Under the pieces are notes generated by a model. It saw only the letters and a list, made by a program, of their open reading frames with translations. It had not been told where the DNA came from and made no database searches. Of a DNA stretch of 64,000 nucleotides, positions 62,851-64,000 are shown piece after piece. The position numbers and the translations under genes are program-made. The stretch's first letter is position 1; every line of letters begins with the position of its first letter. Source of the DNA: 66-474 sp051961995 (GTDB lineage: Bacteria > Pseudomonadota > Gammaproteobacteria > Xanthomonadales > Rhodanobacteraceae); contig JBQCCR010000014.1 in NCBI GenBank assembly GCA_051961995.1, forward strand, positions 62,001-126,000, read 5' to 3'.

Positions 62851-63087
62851 ATGGGGCGCCGAAGGGGAATTCCTGGGCTGTCGTTCTCATGGAAACGAGC
62901 TATCGGCATTTCAAGCGCGAAAGCCAGACTATCGCGTCAAATTGGGATTCCACTCACTCGGTCAGGGCGTCAGCGGAAAATGGGGCGGGCGATGGGCTGC
63001 TGCGTTCCTACAGTTTTCATTCTCGCGGGTGGCATCGCGGCAACGGTAGGCATGGCCAAATTTGTGACCTCACTCCTCTGCGGCTAG
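62851..63087 (+). CDS. small basic protein with a C-terminal membrane segment
   Basis: A 78-residue protein with a basic N-terminal half (IPGLSFSWKRAIGISSAKARLSRQIGIPLTRSGRQRK) that recalls DUF4236-like phage/plasmid proteins, followed by one membrane span (CVPTVFILAGGIAATVGMAKFV). GGGGGG lies 4 bases before the ATG. The resemblance is weak and function unknown. Confidence 0.6.
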   Translation: MGRRRGIPGLSFSWKRAIGISSAKARLSRQIGIPLTRSGRQRKMGRAMGCCVPTVFILAGGIAATVGMAKFVTSLLCG

Positions 63088-63857
63088 GTCACTCATCCGC
63101 AGGAATTGCGAAGAAATGCAAACATACACCGGTCGATCTTGACCGAGGCCGATCAACGCGCAACGATCCGCTTGCGCATCGAGCGCCGCCCCGTCCGCGC
63201 TGCGACGGTTAGTTTCGAGAGAGTCATCCAGTTCGCACGCCTGCAAGCGTCCGAATCCGATGACTTTCGCGTGCGATGCACGCTATCGCTCCCGGCGCGC
63301 TGCCGGCTACCAAGGTTGCATCCGCAGCAGAAGCTGCACCCCCACGCCCGCGAGTGTCACGCTTCGCGGCAAGCGTGCCGGAACCCCCCGTTCCGGTCTT
63401 TCAAGTTGCTGCCTCCGCGCAATGCGGTCGCGGCTCGCCCGCCGGCGCAATGCCGGCCTGATCCGGGCGCCAAGAAAAACGGCTGAGTACGAAAGAGTGA
63501 CGCCACGGAGCAATCGCTCTGGAATCGCACTGTAGGCCTCTCCTCGCCCACGCGAGCAAGTGACACAACGACGGGCCTTCGATGCGCCCGCAATTTCACG
63601 CATTTGGCCGCGAGCGCGGCCGATGAGTTGGTCTACGTGATCCATGTCCTTCCGTCAATCGACGGCCCCTCGCTCCCCACGAACGTGGGCCTTGTGCGCC
63701 TTGCTGGCGCTCAAGCGGAGGGTACGCACTCAACCCATTGCAGTGCGCGCGCAGGGACTGGATCCGCCCCGTAGACCGACTACGACAACACTTGGCCGCT
63801 TCGTGCGGCACCAAGGGCAAATCAACCGGCGCGCGCAAAACCGAACGGAGAGCACTT
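63088..63857. other. stretch without a convincing gene
   Basis: About 770 bases in which every longer open frame (both strands) lacks a good start signal and family-like sequence. No repeat array, RNA gene or strong hairpin was recognised. It may hold unrecognised small genes or a replication/regulatory region of the element. Confidence 0.5.
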
Positions 63858-64000
63858 ATGAGTATCAAAACCCATGCACTGAGTTCAGCGATCAAAGCGT
63901 CCCTCAAAGCTGCCGGCGCCTCTCTTACGCGGCGCGCACGTGTGAACACCGCGACCGCTTTCGTTTCGTTCCTCTTCGAGAGCAACTATCAGGTTCAATC
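63858..64000 (+). CDS. hypothetical protein, 3' end outside the window
   Basis: An ATG preceded by GGAG opens a frame that stays open for 47 codons to the window edge (MSIKTHALSSAIKASLKAAG, then RARVNTATAFVSFLFESNYQ). The helical, basic start does not match a family recognised here. Confidence 0.5.
   Translation, partial: MSIKTHALSSAIKASLKAAGASLTRRARVNTATAFVSFLFESNYQVQ

Noticed and set aside
63596..63985. A 129-codon leftward frame at the window end
   Set aside because: Low-complexity Arg-rich translation overlapping a rightward frame with a good ribosome binding site.
1..64000. CRISPR arrays, retrons, diversity-generating retroelements, insertion sequences
   Set aside because: No spaced direct repeats, reverse transcriptase or transposase sequences were seen.

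Overview
The window looks like chromosomal DNA of a high-GC gammaproteobacterium of the Xanthomonadales (Lysobacterales), most likely Rhodanobacteraceae or a close relative. This rests on gene content and order (petABC followed by sspA-sspB, a DUF1631 protein with a PilZ-like end, a DUF3301 protein, a large TonB receptor with a tryptophan-halogenase-like gene in a maltose locus). No 16S rRNA gene is present, so the placement is inferred.

Region 1 (1-20.2 kb) is core genome: the 3' part of a DinB-family gene, a membrane-anchored HtrA/DegS-type protease, the cytochrome bc1 operon petABC, sspA and sspB, an FHA protein, nadC, a DUF1631 protein, a Trm112-like protein, purEK, a GH17-GT2 beta-glucan synthase-like protein, sodB opposite grxD, an SDR enzyme, a MarC-family protein, ppnN and a tRNA-Asn with a clear promoter and terminator.

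Region 2 (20.2-29.1 kb) is more accessory: a PhzF-family gene, a two-gene unit of a CDP-glycerol glycerophosphotransferase-like protein and a CysC-like kinase fused to a methyltransferase, an orphan FimT pseudopilin, and a translationally coupled pair of a SIR2-like/TIR protein and a membrane-anchored STAND ATPase. The last pair has the architecture expected of an NAD-linked sensing or anti-phage system and is the strongest candidate here for an undescribed system.

Region 3 (29.1-35.2 kb) holds uvrB with a -10 box so close to its start codon that the mRNA may be leaderless, then an oppositely oriented methyltransferase - FAD oxidoreductase - type III polyketide synthase operon, probably for a phenolic lipid or pyrone, and glucokinase.

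Region 4 (34.2-53.3 kb) is a maltose/maltodextrin regulon. Leftwards run a GH13 alpha-glucosidase, an MFS sugar porter, a LacI-type regulator and glk. Rightwards run a TonB receptor, a flavin-dependent halogenase-like protein, a secreted GH13 enzyme, a GH31 alpha-glucosidase, an (alpha/alpha)6 glycosidase-like protein, an SLC45-type MFS transporter and an esterase. Two nearly identical 14-bp palindrome-like sites sit in the divergent promoter region and are likely operators of the LacI protein. The proposed flow is TonB import of maltodextrin, periplasmic cleavage, MFS import, cytoplasmic hydrolysis and phosphorylation by Glk.

Region 5 (53.35 kb to the end) is an integrated element. It starts at a 3' fragment of a tRNA-Val(GAC) gene, followed by a tyrosine integrase, many small unknown genes, an excisionase-like HTH gene, a phage replication-type protein, two tandem paralogous coiled-coil proteins, a Mu gpP-type baseplate hub protein and a terminase-small-subunit-like DNA-binding protein. 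Almost every gene overlaps the next by 1-4 bases. No capsid, portal or large terminase gene is seen, so it is either a phage satellite or a decayed prophage; its right end lies outside the window.
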